64,000 bases of DNA from an uncultured Rhodopila sp. (GCF_903915725.1 NZ_CAIWTY010000029.1:62001-126000); one strand, 5' to 3'; positions 27,741 through 36,887 are shown, counted from the first letter of the stretch. Notes: a model not told the origin generated them from the sequence alone. Made by a program: numbers and translations.

Positions 27741-27817
27741 GCGCCCTTAGCTCAGTTGGATAGAGCAACAGCCTTCTAAGCTGTGGGTCGGTGGTTCGAA
27801 TCCACCAGGGCGCGCCA
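27741..27817 (+). tRNA. tRNA-Arg (anticodon TCT)
   Basis: The 77-nt cloverleaf has acceptor GCGCCCT pairing with AGGGCGC, D-arm AGCTCAGTTGGATAGAGC, anticodon loop CTTCTAA giving TCT, T-arm GGTTCGAATCC, discriminator G and encoded CCA. Confidence 0.97.
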
Positions 27818-27906
27818 ACCCCCGCTCTGCCGCCCGGCATTTGCGTCCCCGTCCGCGCCGCCGTATCGTAAAGGCACCGCCACCCAAACGCCTACGCACG
27901 GTGCCC

Positions 27907-28146
27907 ATGCCCCTGAACATCCGAAGCGAAACGGTCAACGAGCTCGCCGATACCCTGGCCGCGCGGCTGAAGATCAGCAAGACGGAGGCCGTCAAACAGG
28001 CGTTGCTGGCAGAACTGTCCCGCCTCGACCAGACGCTTTCGTTGATCGAGCGCATCCGTCCCATCCAGAACGACATTCTCTCGCGCCCCAGAACCGGGCT
28101 GGCAGCCGACACGGCGTTCTTCGATGAGCTCAGCGGCAATTCCTGA
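27907..28146 (+). CDS. vapB: VapB-family antitoxin
   Basis: The 79-residue product (MPLNIRSETVNELADTLAARLKISKTEAVKQAL) has the short beta-strand plus two helices of the Rv0623-type ribbon-helix-helix antitoxins, and a C-terminal toxin-binding tail. Its TGA overlaps the vapC ATG by one base. It probably neutralises VapC and represses the operon. It begins 89 bp after tRNA-Arg. Confidence 0.88.
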   Translation: MPLNIRSETVNELADTLAARLKISKTEAVKQALLAELSRLDQTLSLIERIRPIQNDILSRPRTGLAADTAFFDELSGNS

Positions 28147-28544
28147 TGTACATCGATTCATCCGCCATCATCTCCATCCTGACGAATGAGCCGGACGCCG
28201 CCAAACTGGCTCGGACCATCGACACGACGCCGAACCCGATCACCTCGCCAATCGCGGTGGTGGAGGCGACACTCGGCCTGCGCAGGCAATTCGATCTGAC
28301 CGCGGACCGGGCGGAAGGCCACGTGTCGCGTTTTCTGGCCGCGGCGGGGATCGAAATCGTGCCAATCCTCGCCAGGGACGCGGCGGCGGCGCTGGATGCG
28401 TTCAGGCGCTTCGGCAAAGACCACGGGCATCCCGACGGCCTCAACATGGCCGGCTGCTTCGCCTACGCCGTCGCCAGGAACCGCGGGCGCCTGCTGCTCC
28501 ACACCGGCGACGCGTTCGGCAAGACCGACATCGAAAGCGGCTAA
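28146..28544 (+). CDS. vapC: VapC-family PIN-domain toxin ribonuclease
   Basis: The 132-residue PIN domain begins MYIDSSAIISIL with Asp4, followed by Glu40 (AVVEATLG) and later acidic positions around HPDGLNMAGCFAYA and HTGD. These are the metal-binding residues of VapC endonucleases that cleave tRNA or rRNA. Length is normal. The stop overlaps the convergent LutA-like gene by 4 bp. Confidence 0.9.
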   Translation: MYIDSSAIISILTNEPDAAKLARTIDTTPNPITSPIAVVEATLGLRRQFDLTADRAEGHVSRFLAAAGIEIVPILARDAAAALDAFRRFGKDHGHPDGLNMAGCFAYAVARNRGRLLLHTGDAFGKTDIESG

Positions 28545-29308
28545 CCGCGCGGCTCGCCAATCGGCGGCAGGTCATCCGTGAGGCCGGCGAGAACCTCGGC
28601 CACGTGCCGCACGTGCACCGGGCGACCCTCTCGCTGCAGCCGCCCGGCCATGTTCATCAGGCAGCCCATATCCCCGGCCAGCAGCGTATCCGCCCCGGTC
28701 GCCACGATGTCCCGGGTCTTATCGGACACCATGCGGACAGAGATCTCCGGATACTTCACGCAGAACAGGCCGCCGAAACCGCAGCAGATCTCGGGTTCCG
28801 CCATTTCCACGACGGTCGCCCCGGCCGCCCGCAGCAGGTCGCGCGGCTGCTGCTTGATCCCCAGCTCCCGCAGGCCCGAGCAACTGTCGTGATACGTTAC
28901 CGTGCCTTCGAACCGGGCGCCGGTATCCTTCACCCCCAGCACGTCGGTCAGGAAGCTGACCAGTTCGTAAACCCGGGAGGCCAGCGCGTCGGCCTCATCG
29001 CGCAGGTTGGGGTCATCGTCGAACAGATGCGGCAAGTGATGCTTGAGCATCCCGGCGCACGACCCGGACGGGACCACGACATAGTCGTAAGCCTTGAACG
29101 CCGCGACGATCCCGACAGCCAGGTCCCGCGCGGTCCGCCGATCGCCGGCGTTGTAGGCGGGCTGGCCGCAACAGGTCTGGGCGAGGGGGACATCCACCGT
29201 GCAGCCGGCCGCCTCCAGCAGTTTGATCGCCGCGAAGCCCACCGAGGGCCGCTGCGTGTCCACCAGGCAGGTCACGAACAGACCCACCCGAGGCTTCGCC
29301 GCCGTCAC
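28541..29308 (-). CDS. LutA/YkgE-type (Fe-S)-binding CCG-domain protein
   Basis: The 255-residue product has two CCG domains: QTCCGQPAYN in the first half and EICCGFGGLFCVKYPEIS in the second, with CLV, SGSCAG and DSCSG upstream Cys. This matches LutA/YkgE, one of three subunits of the L-lactate oxidation complex, and the related GlcF C-terminal half. No lutB or lutC neighbour is present here. The annotation as LutA-like is good; lactate as substrate is inferred from family. Confidence 0.85.
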   Translation of the reverse strand: MTAAKPRVGLFVTCLVDTQRPSVGFAAIKLLEAAGCTVDVPLAQTCCGQPAYNAGDRRTARDLAVGIVAAFKAYDYVVVPSGSCAGMLKHHLPHLFDDDPNLRDEADALASRVYELVSFLTDVLGVKDTGARFEGTVTYHDSCSGLRELGIKQQPRDLLRAAGATVVEMAEPEICCGFGGLFCVKYPEISVRMVSDKTRDIVATGADTLLAGDMGCLMNMAGRLQREGRPVHVRHVAEVLAGLTDDLPPIGEPRG

Positions 29309-29311
29309 GGG

Positions 29312-29986
29312 CTAACCGCTGCGGGCGGACACCAGCCGCCACGTCGGGTCGCGTTGGGTCAGGTCCCGCTCGAACGTCCAGAGATCGGTTATCTCCGTCA
29401 CCGCATCCGTCCCCGCCACCGGCCGCCCGTTCTTATCATGCGTGTAGCTGATCTGGTCCGACACGATCCGGGCGGTAACCGACCCGACCGTGCCGCGCAC
29501 ATCGGCGTTGTCTATGGCGAGGGTCTCGATCGACTTGATCTCGCTGACCTGGGTCTCCCCGGCTTTTTCCCGGGCGGCGATCGCTTCTTCGAATGCCTTG
29601 TAGGTTTCGTCCGACAGCAAGGCTCGCAGGCCGACGCGGTCGCCGGAGGCGAATGCCGCGACGATCATGCGGAACGCCTGTTCGGCGCCGGCCAGGAACC
29701 GCGCCGGATCGAAGCCGCGATCGATCTCCCGCATCCGCGCCAGGGCCTGCCCGGTGGGGGAAGCCACTGGCGGGACCGCCTGCGGTGCCGCCGGCGGCAC
29801 CGGCTCGACCCGGCCCTCGATGATTGGTGGAGCCTGCTTGCGGACCGGAGCCTGCGGCATCGGCGGCGGAGCCTGCTGCTCGAACCCGGTGCGCTTGCCC
29901 AGAATGCTGCGCAGGCGCAGGACCAGAAACGCCGCGATCATGCCAAACAGTATCAGATCAATCGGGAAGCTGCCGCTCGCACTCAT
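29312..29986 (-). CDS. Tim44-domain membrane-anchored protein
   Basis: The 224-residue product starts at the ATG at 29986, preceded by AAGGAG. One N-terminal membrane helix (residues about 8-25) is followed by a Pro/Gln-rich linker and a Tim44-like domain (ARFLAGAEQAFRMIVAAFASGD ... LWTFERDL ... WRLVSA). Tim44-domain genes next to secB are common in alphaproteobacteria, and the mitochondrial relative anchors Hsp70 at the import channel. A role in membrane protein handling is likely. Only 3 bp separate it from the LutA-like gene. Confidence 0.88.
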   Translation of the reverse strand: MSASGSFPIDLILFGMIAAFLVLRLRSILGKRTGFEQQAPPPMPQAPVRKQAPPIIEGRVEPVPPAAPQAVPPVASPTGQALARMREIDRGFDPARFLAGAEQAFRMIVAAFASGDRVGLRALLSDETYKAFEEAIAAREKAGETQVSEIKSIETLAIDNADVRGTVGSVTARIVSDQISYTHDKNGRPVAGTDAVTEITDLWTFERDLTQRDPTWRLVSARSG

Positions 29987-30153
29987 GTACTGACTCCTTG
30001 CAACGGAAGAGATAGGCGCGATCTGCGGCCATGACAAACGAATCCGGGGCGAATCCGATGCCAAATCGTCTATTCTTCGTAATTTTTGACCTCGGCTCTG
30101 CCGGTGCCGGCGGGGGCCTTGCCGCTGCCGGCGGGCGATTGTAGGAGCGGGCC

Positions 30154-30708
30154 ATGATCCTGCTGCGCCATGGACAGAGCGAGTTCAACCTGCATTTCAC
30201 CGCAACACGGCGGGACCCCGGCATTTTCGATCCCCGCCTGACCGAACTCGGCCACAGCCAGGCGGATCAGGCCGCGAACCAGCTCGCGGACCAGGACATC
30301 AGGCGGATCATCGTGTCGCCCTATACCCGCGCCCTGCAGACCGCGCAGCCGGTCGCGGCCCGCCTGGGCGTGAAGCTGAGTATCGATCCGATCGTGCGGG
30401 AGCGGTTTGCCTTCGCCTGCGATATCGGCTCGTCCCGGGCCGCGCTGGAGCGCGACTGGCCGGGGCACGACTTTTCCGCGGTGGATGAAGTCTGGTGGCC
30501 GCCGGAGGAGGAGTCCGAGGCCGGTATCCTGGATAGGGCCGCACGTTTCCGGAACGATCTGGCAGCGCGCGATGACTGGGCGCATACTCTGGTGATCAGT
30601 CATTGGGGGTTCATCCTCAGCCTGACCGGGCAAAGCGTCGCCAACGGCCAATGGCTGCGTTGCGACCCGTCCGCGCCGGGGCCGGAACGGATTGCCTGGT
30701 GCGCATAA
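30154..30708 (+). CDS. Histidine phosphatase family protein
   Basis: The 184-residue product begins MILLRHGQSEFN, the RHG motif with the phosphorylated His6. It also has LTELGHSQADQAA, SPYTRALQTAQPVA and the second catalytic His in VISHWGF. This is the phosphoglycerate-mutase-like branch 1 fold. The substrate cannot be told from sequence. A GGAGCGG ribosome site precedes the ATG. It stands between the Tim44-domain gene and secB. Confidence 0.87.
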   Translation: MILLRHGQSEFNLHFTATRRDPGIFDPRLTELGHSQADQAANQLADQDIRRIIVSPYTRALQTAQPVAARLGVKLSIDPIVRERFAFACDIGSSRAALERDWPGHDFSAVDEVWWPPEEESEAGILDRAARFRNDLAARDDWAHTLVISHWGFILSLTGQSVANGQWLRCDPSAPGPERIAWCA

Positions 30709-30816
30709 TTAACAAGCCGGAAGAACGCCGGTAGCAATTGCGGTTCAGGCGTGCTACCCGCGCCTCCAGTGCCATGCCCGACCCGACGGCAGCGCCCTCT
30801 TTCAACGGAGTTTGTC

Positions 30817-31338
30817 ATGTCCGATACCAGCCCTCCCCCGCAGCCCGCGACCGCCGCACCGGCGCAACCGCTGGTCGTCAATATTCAATACGTCAAGGAT
30901 CTGTCCTTCGAAGTTCCGGGCGCGCCGGCGATCTACACGCAACTCCGCGCCCAGCCGCAGGTCAGCATCAATCTGGACGTCCAGGCCCGCCGGCTGCGTG
31001 AAGACCAAGGCGTGTATGAGGTTTCCCTGGTCATCAAGGCCGAGGCGCATGAGCCGTCGCCGCAGACCAACGGCTCGGCCGCCCCGGGGGCTGTGGTTTT
31101 CGTCGCTGAGTTGTCCTATTCCGGCGTCTTCACCCTGACCGGTTTGCCGGACAACGCGATCGAGCCGGTGCTGCTTGTCGAATGCCCGCGCATCCTGTTC
31201 CCGTTTGCCCGCAACATCCTGTCCGACGTCACCCGCGACGGCGGTTTCCCGCCGGTGCTGCTGCAGCCGATCGATTTTGTGGCACTTTGGCAAGCGCGCC
31301 GTGCCCAGGCCACCGAGGGCGCCAGCATCGTCGCCTGA
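30817..31338 (+). CDS. secB: Protein-export chaperone SecB
   Basis: The 173-residue product has SecB landmarks: VNIQYVKDLSFEVPGAP, a central VSLVIKAEA strand, and FPFARNILSDVTRDGGFPPVLLQPIDF. SecB forms a tetramer that holds precursors unfolded and delivers them to SecA. The start ATG at 30817 follows ACGGAG; a longer upstream frame is unlikely. The neighbouring Tim44-domain gene agrees with alphaproteobacterial gene order. Confidence 0.95.
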   Translation: MSDTSPPPQPATAAPAQPLVVNIQYVKDLSFEVPGAPAIYTQLRAQPQVSINLDVQARRLREDQGVYEVSLVIKAEAHEPSPQTNGSAAPGAVVFVAELSYSGVFTLTGLPDNAIEPVLLVECPRILFPFARNILSDVTRDGGFPPVLLQPIDFVALWQARRAQATEGASIVA

Positions 31339-31462
31339 TCGAAACGCACAGGCAAGGTCGTTCGGACCGCCCCCGGTCCATTGGAGACTATTTCCTTGAG
31401 GCCAGCGTCCGCGCCTTTTGCTCGACACAGCAAAGGCGTGGATGGGGCGCGGAGGCGCCGTA

Positions 31463-32614
31463 TTAATTCCGCTTTCGCTCGAATACCTGATCCTCAATGG
31501 CGGTCGACGGCAGGCTGGCCCCGTCGGCGGTGATCTCCAATGCGGCACCGCCACGGACATTGAACGCCTCATCGAAGCGCCATGCCCGCATTCCGGCGGC
31601 GAACATGCCGCAGGCGCGGCTCCAGAACTCACCGACCGCGAACTCCACCGGGTAAGGCCCCTCCGGCGCATCACGTATATCGGCGTGGCCCCCGGGTGCC
31701 AGGAACACCGAGAGCGCAACAGATCCGGATTGATCGCGCAGCTTCACGACCGCGGGCTGTACCGCCCTGTTGTCGATTCGCAGTCGCGCGCCGCCGTAGA
31801 CCGTCTGATCCAGTATTTCGCCGTCATACGGTATCGGTCCGGCGTTATAGCTGCAGTAGCCGCGCCGCGCCGCTGCTTCGTTGCCCGGGGTCAGATGGGC
31901 GACATCGATGTAGCCGTTAGGCTTGTCGTTGACCAACACCTCCAGCATCCCGTTCTGCCGCAGCAGCCGCACGGCGTGAACGGTGCTGAACGGCGGAAGC
32001 TGGCGATCCGGGACGGCCACGTTGCGGCCGGGGTCGAGGCGCCACAGCACGGCGGGCGATGCGGCCGGGACCACGTAGAAATTCGTCACCCCGGGCAGCG
32101 GGACCGGGGTTGGCCCGTACAGTGCCGCAAGATGCGCTTCCGGCGACAACGGCTCGACCGTCGCCGCATTCGGCCGGATGCCGGCGCTGACGACCTTGGC
32201 GGGCTGCCGCACATGCATCACCGCCTCGGCCAGGCTGATGCACAAAACCGCGCCAACGCCGATCCAGAGCAGCACCGGGACGTCCAGGAATCTCGGGCGC
32301 AGCGTCGGCGCGGCGGCGCGCTCCCGGTATACCGGCCAAACGGGATGGATCTCCGGTTCCGCAGCTTCCACGGTCTCCGCCACGCGCAGCGCCGCGAGGT
32401 CGTATTCCTGGCGCCGCTCCTGGTTCGACAGCACCTCATAGGCCTGCCTGACGGCGACGAACGCCGCGGAGTCGCCGGTGCCGGGCACATCCGGGTGCAA
32501 CAGGCGGGCCTTGCCGCGGAAGGCCGCGGTGATTGCAGCCTGCGCTGCCGTCGGCTCCACCCCGAGACGGGCGTAATAGCCCTCGGGATCCAATCTTGTT
32601 CGTACGGGCGGCAT
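31463..32614 (-). CDS. Membrane-bound J-domain protein
   Basis: The 383-residue product has an N-terminal J domain (residues 12-73) with the Hsp70-stimulating HPD at 40-42, then one membrane helix (about 113-135). A C-terminal periplasmic part of about 240 residues contains an SH3-like segment (LLRQNGMLEVLVNDKPNGYIDVAHLTP). It probably recruits DnaK to the inner membrane. The periplasmic domain is not a family I recognise. A Pro/Ala linker joins the parts. Monocistronic. Confidence 0.75.
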   Translation of the reverse strand: MPPVRTRLDPEGYYARLGVEPTAAQAAITAAFRGKARLLHPDVPGTGDSAAFVAVRQAYEVLSNQERRQEYDLAALRVAETVEAAEPEIHPVWPVYRERAAAPTLRPRFLDVPVLLWIGVGAVLCISLAEAVMHVRQPAKVVSAGIRPNAATVEPLSPEAHLAALYGPTPVPLPGVTNFYVVPAASPAVLWRLDPGRNVAVPDRQLPPFSTVHAVRLLRQNGMLEVLVNDKPNGYIDVAHLTPGNEAAARRGYCSYNAGPIPYDGEILDQTVYGGARLRIDNRAVQPAVVKLRDQSGSVALSVFLAPGGHADIRDAPEGPYPVEFAVGEFWSRACGMFAAGMRAWRFDEAFNVRGGAALEITADGASLPSTAIEDQVFERKRN

Positions 32615-32682
32615 CGGGTTTAGATGTTACAGCAATGCCGTCCTGAAATCATCCCGGATTCCGGGCCCGGGAAGGAGACCAT

Positions 32683-34086
32683 GTGCCGACAGGACAAAAG
32701 AGCGCCCTCCGCTGGCTGGCGCTGGCAGTGCTTCTGGCCGGCGGGTTTCTGCCACCGCTGGACTTCTTTATCGTCAACGTCGCGCTGTCGTCGATCCAGG
32801 AGAACCTGCACGCCACGCCGGCAGAGCTGCAACTGGTGATCTCCGGCTATGCCTCCGGCTACGGGGTGTTCCTGATCACCGGCGGCCGGCTTGGCGACCT
32901 GTATGGGCGCAAGCGCTGCTTCCTGGTTGGGATGGCCGCGTTTTCGCTCGCCAGCCTGGGCTGCGGCATGGCGCCGTCCGCCCCGGTGCTGGTCGCCGCC
33001 CGGGTGCTGCAAGGATCGTCTGCCGCGCTGCTGATGCCGCAGGTGCTCGGCTCGATCCGCGCGCTGTTCGCCGACGAACGGGAACTCGCCCGCGCCCTGA
33101 GCTTCTATGGCATCATGATGGGAATGGCCGCCGCCATCGGCCAGTTCAGCGGCGGCGCGCTGATCCAGTGGAACCCGGCGGGCCTGGGCTGGCGGGCGGT
33201 GTTCCTGCTGACCCTGCCGGTCTGCGCCACCGCCCTGGTGCTCGGGTCCAAAGTGGTGCCGGAAACCGGCGGGGGTGCCGATGTGCGCCTGGACCTTGGC
33301 GGAGCCGGCCTGATCTCGCTGACCCTGGCGGCGGTCGTCGTGCCGCTGTCCGTCGGTCGCGACCAGGGCTGGCCGGTCTGGGTATTCGCCGCGCTGGCCT
33401 GTGTACCCTTCCTCGCCGCCGGGTTCGTCCGCTACGAGTCCTGGCTCAGCCGCACCGGAGGCATGCCGCTGGTCGATTTCGACCTGCTGCGCATCCCCAG
33501 TTTCAGGCGTGGTGTGCTGGTCTGCACGCTGTTCTTTTTCACCACCTGCTTCTACCTGCTGTTCGGCCTGTATGAGCAGGAAGGCCGCGGCGTGCCGCCG
33601 TTGCAGACCGGCCTGGCGATCGTACCGTACGGCGTCGGCCTGTTCGCCGGCCCGCTGATCAGCGCGCCGCTGGTGCGGCTGCGCCCAAGGCTGTTGTCCA
33701 TCGGCATGGCCATCCAGGTTTTCTTCTACGTCGTGGTGGGTTTGCTGGTCGCCCGCGGCGCCAGCGGCGCGGTGTTGTCGGGCGCGGTGTTCCTCGCCGG
33801 CCTGGGCCAGGGAATAGCCTTTCCCCGCCTGTTCGCCACGGTATTGGGCGACGTGCCGGCGTCGCAAGGCGGAGTCGCGGCCGGCATCGCCAACTCCGCC
33901 ATGCAAGTCGGCGCCGCCATCAGCGTCGCCACCGTCGGCACGCTGTTTTTCGTCGTGCTCGGCGGCGGAACCGGGGAACGCGCCTACGCGCACGCCTTCT
34001 CGATCGCGCAATGGACGGCTACGGCGGGCTTGTTTCTGGCTATGCTGATCGCCATACCATCCCGGCGCCGGCCGGACGCCGCCTAA
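32683..34086 (+). CDS. MFS drug/metabolite exporter (DHA2-like)
   Basis: The 467-residue product has about 12-14 membrane helices and the MFS motif A GGRLGDLYGRKR after helix 2. The first helix contains PPLDFFIVNVAL, a typical DHA2 (EmrB/QacA) proton-antiporter signature. The start is the GTG at 32683 after GAAGGAGA; the ATG at 32681 is in a different frame. The substrate is unknown. Confidence 0.88.
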   Translation: MPTGQKSALRWLALAVLLAGGFLPPLDFFIVNVALSSIQENLHATPAELQLVISGYASGYGVFLITGGRLGDLYGRKRCFLVGMAAFSLASLGCGMAPSAPVLVAARVLQGSSAALLMPQVLGSIRALFADERELARALSFYGIMMGMAAAIGQFSGGALIQWNPAGLGWRAVFLLTLPVCATALVLGSKVVPETGGGADVRLDLGGAGLISLTLAAVVVPLSVGRDQGWPVWVFAALACVPFLAAGFVRYESWLSRTGGMPLVDFDLLRIPSFRRGVLVCTLFFFTTCFYLLFGLYEQEGRGVPPLQTGLAIVPYGVGLFAGPLISAPLVRLRPRLLSIGMAIQVFFYVVVGLLVARGASGAVLSGAVFLAGLGQGIAFPRLFATVLGDVPASQGGVAAGIANSAMQVGAAISVATVGTLFFVVLGGGTGERAYAHAFSIAQWTATAGLFLAMLIAIPSRRRPDAA

Positions 34087-34138
34087 TTCACGGACGCATA
34101 CTTGCGGCATTGGCGTGTCAATGAGTATGGACCACCGC

Positions 34139-34729
34139 ATGCGAACGATTTCCTCCAGACCGCGCTTCCGCCGCTCCTTTCGGGGCATGGCCGTCCTTGG
34201 CGGCACCCTGGTGCTGCTGGCCGGGTGCAACACCGACAAGCTGTCGCGCACCTTCGGTCTGACCCGGGACGCGCCGGACGAATACACCGTCACCACGCGC
34301 GCGCCGCTGTCGATGCCGCCGGACTACAACCTGCGTCCGCCCCGCCCCGGCGCGCCCCGCCCGCAGGAACAGAGCGAGCAGCAGCAGGCCGAGGCGGCGC
34401 TGGTGCCCGAAACGTCGTTGAACGCGCCCACCGGCGGCGACAGCCCCGGCCAGGCCGCCCTGGTGGAACAGGCCGGTCCGGCCGCGCCGGCCGACATCCG
34501 CCGCAAAGTGGATCAGGAAGCCCGCTCGGATACCGCCGACGCAGGCTTCGTCGACAAGCTGCTGTATTGGCGCAAACCCGATACGCACGGCGCCGAGGTC
34601 GATGCGACGAAAGAATCGCAACGCCTGCGTCAGAACGCCGCCCTGGGTGAAGCGCCGAATGTCGGCGAGACGCCAGTCATCCAGCCTAAGAAGGAAGGCT
34701 GGTTCACCCATCTGTTCTCCTGGTTGTAG
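34139..34729 (+). CDS. DUF3035 lipoprotein (BamF-type)
   Basis: The 196-residue product has a signal ending LVLLAGC with lipidated Cys30. The mature part contains DEYTVTTRAPLSMPPDYNLRPP, the hallmark of the DUF3035 family, assigned in alphaproteobacteria to the outer-membrane beta-barrel assembly complex (BamF). A Gln/Glu-rich middle and a Trp-rich end (GWFTHLFSWL) follow. ATGs at 34121 and 34127 are alternative starts; I chose 34139 because it gives the most compact lipoprotein signal. Confidence 0.78.
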   Translation: MRTISSRPRFRRSFRGMAVLGGTLVLLAGCNTDKLSRTFGLTRDAPDEYTVTTRAPLSMPPDYNLRPPRPGAPRPQEQSEQQQAEAALVPETSLNAPTGGDSPGQAALVEQAGPAAPADIRRKVDQEARSDTADAGFVDKLLYWRKPDTHGAEVDATKESQRLRQNAALGEAPNVGETPVIQPKKEGWFTHLFSWL

Positions 34730-34741
34730 AAGGTTCGCCGG

Positions 34742-35896
34742 GTGACGGCCGAAGCCAATTTCGTCCAGGCGTGCGAGGGGCCGGTGTTTACCGGCTCCGG
34801 TAGCGGGACGCTGGCGTGTTCATGCGGACAGGCGCTGATCGAGGGTTACGATCCTGCCCGGTTCCTGGGCGTGGCCATCCAGTGCGGTCAGTGTGCGGCG
34901 GTGACCGTGACACCGGGCTTGCCGGCGGAAATCGCCCCGCCCGCAGCCGCGGTCCTCGCCGAAACGGTGGCGGAGGTTCGGACGGCCACGACGGCGATCC
35001 CGCCGAATGTTTATGTGGTCGGGCGCATCGAATACGACCGCATCGCGGCGCTGTACCAGCCGCATACGCCCGCGGATAATGTCTACCCGATCTCGGCGTT
35101 GCTGCTGGATGAGGTTGCGGCGACGTATGAGTCCATGCTTGGGGTGCCGCTTCCCGACAGCAGCATTGCGAAGGCGGATGACCCGTTCGCCGGTTCGTCG
35201 GAGCATGCTTTGGGATGGGCCGTTGCGCATCTGCGCGGGCGGCTGCGCGCGGAGTCCTGGGCCAGCCGCGAGTCGGAAGCCAGTTCGGCAGCGGGAACGA
35301 ACGTCGCGGCTTTCCTGCACTTCGTGCGAACCTGGTCGCATCATCCGCTGTTTCCCGCCATGGCGGCGACGGCGGCGGAACGGGGGTTCTCCCTGCACGG
35401 ATTGGCCCCGTTCGCGGCGGCGCATTGCCTGACGATGCAGGGAAACCGCATCGGTTTTCCCACTCCGGCGGCAGTGCCCGGCCGGATCGGGCATATCTAT
35501 GTCGCGGCCGGGCCGTCCGACATGGTGACCGTGCTTCCGGAAGTGTTCGATCGTTTCGAATACCCGTACGGGGCGGCCTGGAATGCCCCCGGACTGCTGG
35601 CCGCGGTCTCCGAGGTTGTTCTGAGATCGCAAGCGCGGATCAATCTCAAGAACCCGGGCATCCTGTTGCTTTCACCGGGTGTCGCCCTGGGTGGCTATGA
35701 TGAGGCGCTGATCGTGGCGGTGAAGACAGCGGTGCAGTCGGCCGGCCGGAAGAACCGCGGGCTGATGGGCGTAACACTGATTGTGCTGCGGATGCGGGAC
35801 ACGCCCGATCCGCATTCGGTGCGGTTCGGCTACGGGCTGTTTCCGATAGTGAACCGGCATTATCGCGGCGAAACGCTCGTCGCGCCACCGGAATAG
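34742..35896 (+). CDS. Hypothetical protein with Cys-rich N-terminus
   Basis: The 384-residue product starts at a GTG 12 bp after the BamF-type gene. The N-terminus has CSC ... CGQC spacing (about residues 26-51), which suggests a small zinc ribbon. The remainder is soluble, with no signal or membrane helix; motifs such as ALGWAVAHLRGRLRAESWASRES and PGRIGHIYVAAGPSDMVTVLPEVFDRF are distinctive but not known to me. It may be specific to this bacterial group. The function is unknown. Confidence 0.65.
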   Translation: MTAEANFVQACEGPVFTGSGSGTLACSCGQALIEGYDPARFLGVAIQCGQCAAVTVTPGLPAEIAPPAAAVLAETVAEVRTATTAIPPNVYVVGRIEYDRIAALYQPHTPADNVYPISALLLDEVAATYESMLGVPLPDSSIAKADDPFAGSSEHALGWAVAHLRGRLRAESWASRESEASSAAGTNVAAFLHFVRTWSHHPLFPAMAATAAERGFSLHGLAPFAAAHCLTMQGNRIGFPTPAAVPGRIGHIYVAAGPSDMVTVLPEVFDRFEYPYGAAWNAPGLLAAVSEVVLRSQARINLKNPGILLLSPGVALGGYDEALIVAVKTAVQSAGRKNRGLMGVTLIVLRMRDTPDPHSVRFGYGLFPIVNRHYRGETLVAPPE

Positions 35897-35949
35897 CGCC
35901 CGCCTTCCGGCTGGTTTTCATCCCGTGCCGAAACGCGGGCGGATCGGGA

Positions 35950-36408
35950 CTATCCGCCCATCGCGGCCATGCGGCGTTTGATTTCCGCGAACGGCACGTC
36001 CTCTATGTGCGTCGCGATGTGCCACGTGTAACCAAACGGGTCGACCAGCGTGCCGAGCCGATCGCCGTAGAACTTGTCCTCGGCCCGAGCCTTCACGGTA
36101 GCCCCGGCGGCAGCGGCCCTGGCCATCATTGCGTCCACGTCGGCCACATAGAGATGCAGGCTTACCGGCGACCCGCCGAAGCCTGCGGGCGGCGTGGCGC
36201 CAATTTCCGGGTTCGGATCGGCGAGCATGACGTGGCTGTCGCCGATGGTGAATTCGGCGTGGCCGATTCTGTCTCCCGGCAAGGACAGCCGCATCACTTC
36301 GCTGGCGCCAAGAGCTTCGGCATACCAGGTCAGGGCGCGTGCTGCGCCGTCCACAATCAGATACGGCGTCAGGCTGTGGTAGCCGGCGGGGATAGGCGAT
36401 ATGGACAT
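35950..36408 (-). CDS. VOC-family (PhnB/glyoxalase-like) protein
   Basis: The 152-residue single-domain VOC protein contains SLTPYLIVDGAARALTWYAEALGA near the start and GDRLGTLVDPFGYTWHIATH near the end, the PhnB-type pattern. Such proteins bind a metal and act on or bind small molecules; the exact substrate is unknown. Convergent with the upstream hypothetical gene. Confidence 0.88.
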   Translation of the reverse strand: MSISPIPAGYHSLTPYLIVDGAARALTWYAEALGASEVMRLSLPGDRIGHAEFTIGDSHVMLADPNPEIGATPPAGFGGSPVSLHLYVADVDAMMARAAAAGATVKARAEDKFYGDRLGTLVDPFGYTWHIATHIEDVPFAEIKRRMAAMGG

Positions 36409-36623
36409 CGATGTCTCCTCTCCTGGTGATGTAACCGCGCACTATGATCCGAGTTCCGCCGCGAGCGACGTTGGAGCGTTGTCGGGCTGACGTCCGCCTC
36501 CGCAGCGGGATCAGCCTGAACGACACCCAAGCCGCACGCGAAGTGCCGGCGACGTCAGGCCGGCTGCTCGCCGGCGGGACAAAGCATCGTTAACGTGGCT
36601 CAAAATCGACATGGAATCCCGGC

Positions 36624-36887
36624 ATGGACGTTGGCGACATCAATGTTCCGGAACGTCATCCGGTGCCCCGGCACCGCCTGACCCTGGAGCAGTATCATCG
36701 CCTGGGAGAGGTCGGCATTTTTGGCGAAGGCGACCGCGTCGAGCTCCTCGAAGGGCAACTGGTCGACATGTCTTCGATCGGACCGCGGCACGCGCTTGCA
36801 GTGGACGCACTGACTGAACATCTGCGTCATCGCAGGCGGCAACGGATACGCCGCGGTGACCGGGGTCGAACCCCCCGGTGCCCTTGA
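36624..36887 (+). pseudogene. Uma2-family endonuclease fragment
   Basis: The 87 codons carry the Uma2/DUF820 N-terminal pattern (RLTLEQYHRLGEVGIFGEGDRVELLEGQLVDMS ... HALAVDALTEHL). The frame then degenerates into Arg-rich sequence and stops. The full family is about 190 residues with an acidic nuclease centre that is missing here. Treated as a broken gene. Confidence 0.72.

Noticed and set aside
28604-30034. 476-codon plus-strand frame across the LutA-like and Tim44-like genes
   Set aside because: It runs antisense through two recognised genes and has no family pattern.
32620-34296. 558-codon minus-strand frame opposite the MFS exporter
   Set aside because: It is Gln/Arg/Gly-rich antisense sequence with no motif, typical of long shadow frames in high-GC DNA; the plus strand has clear MFS motifs and a ribosome site.
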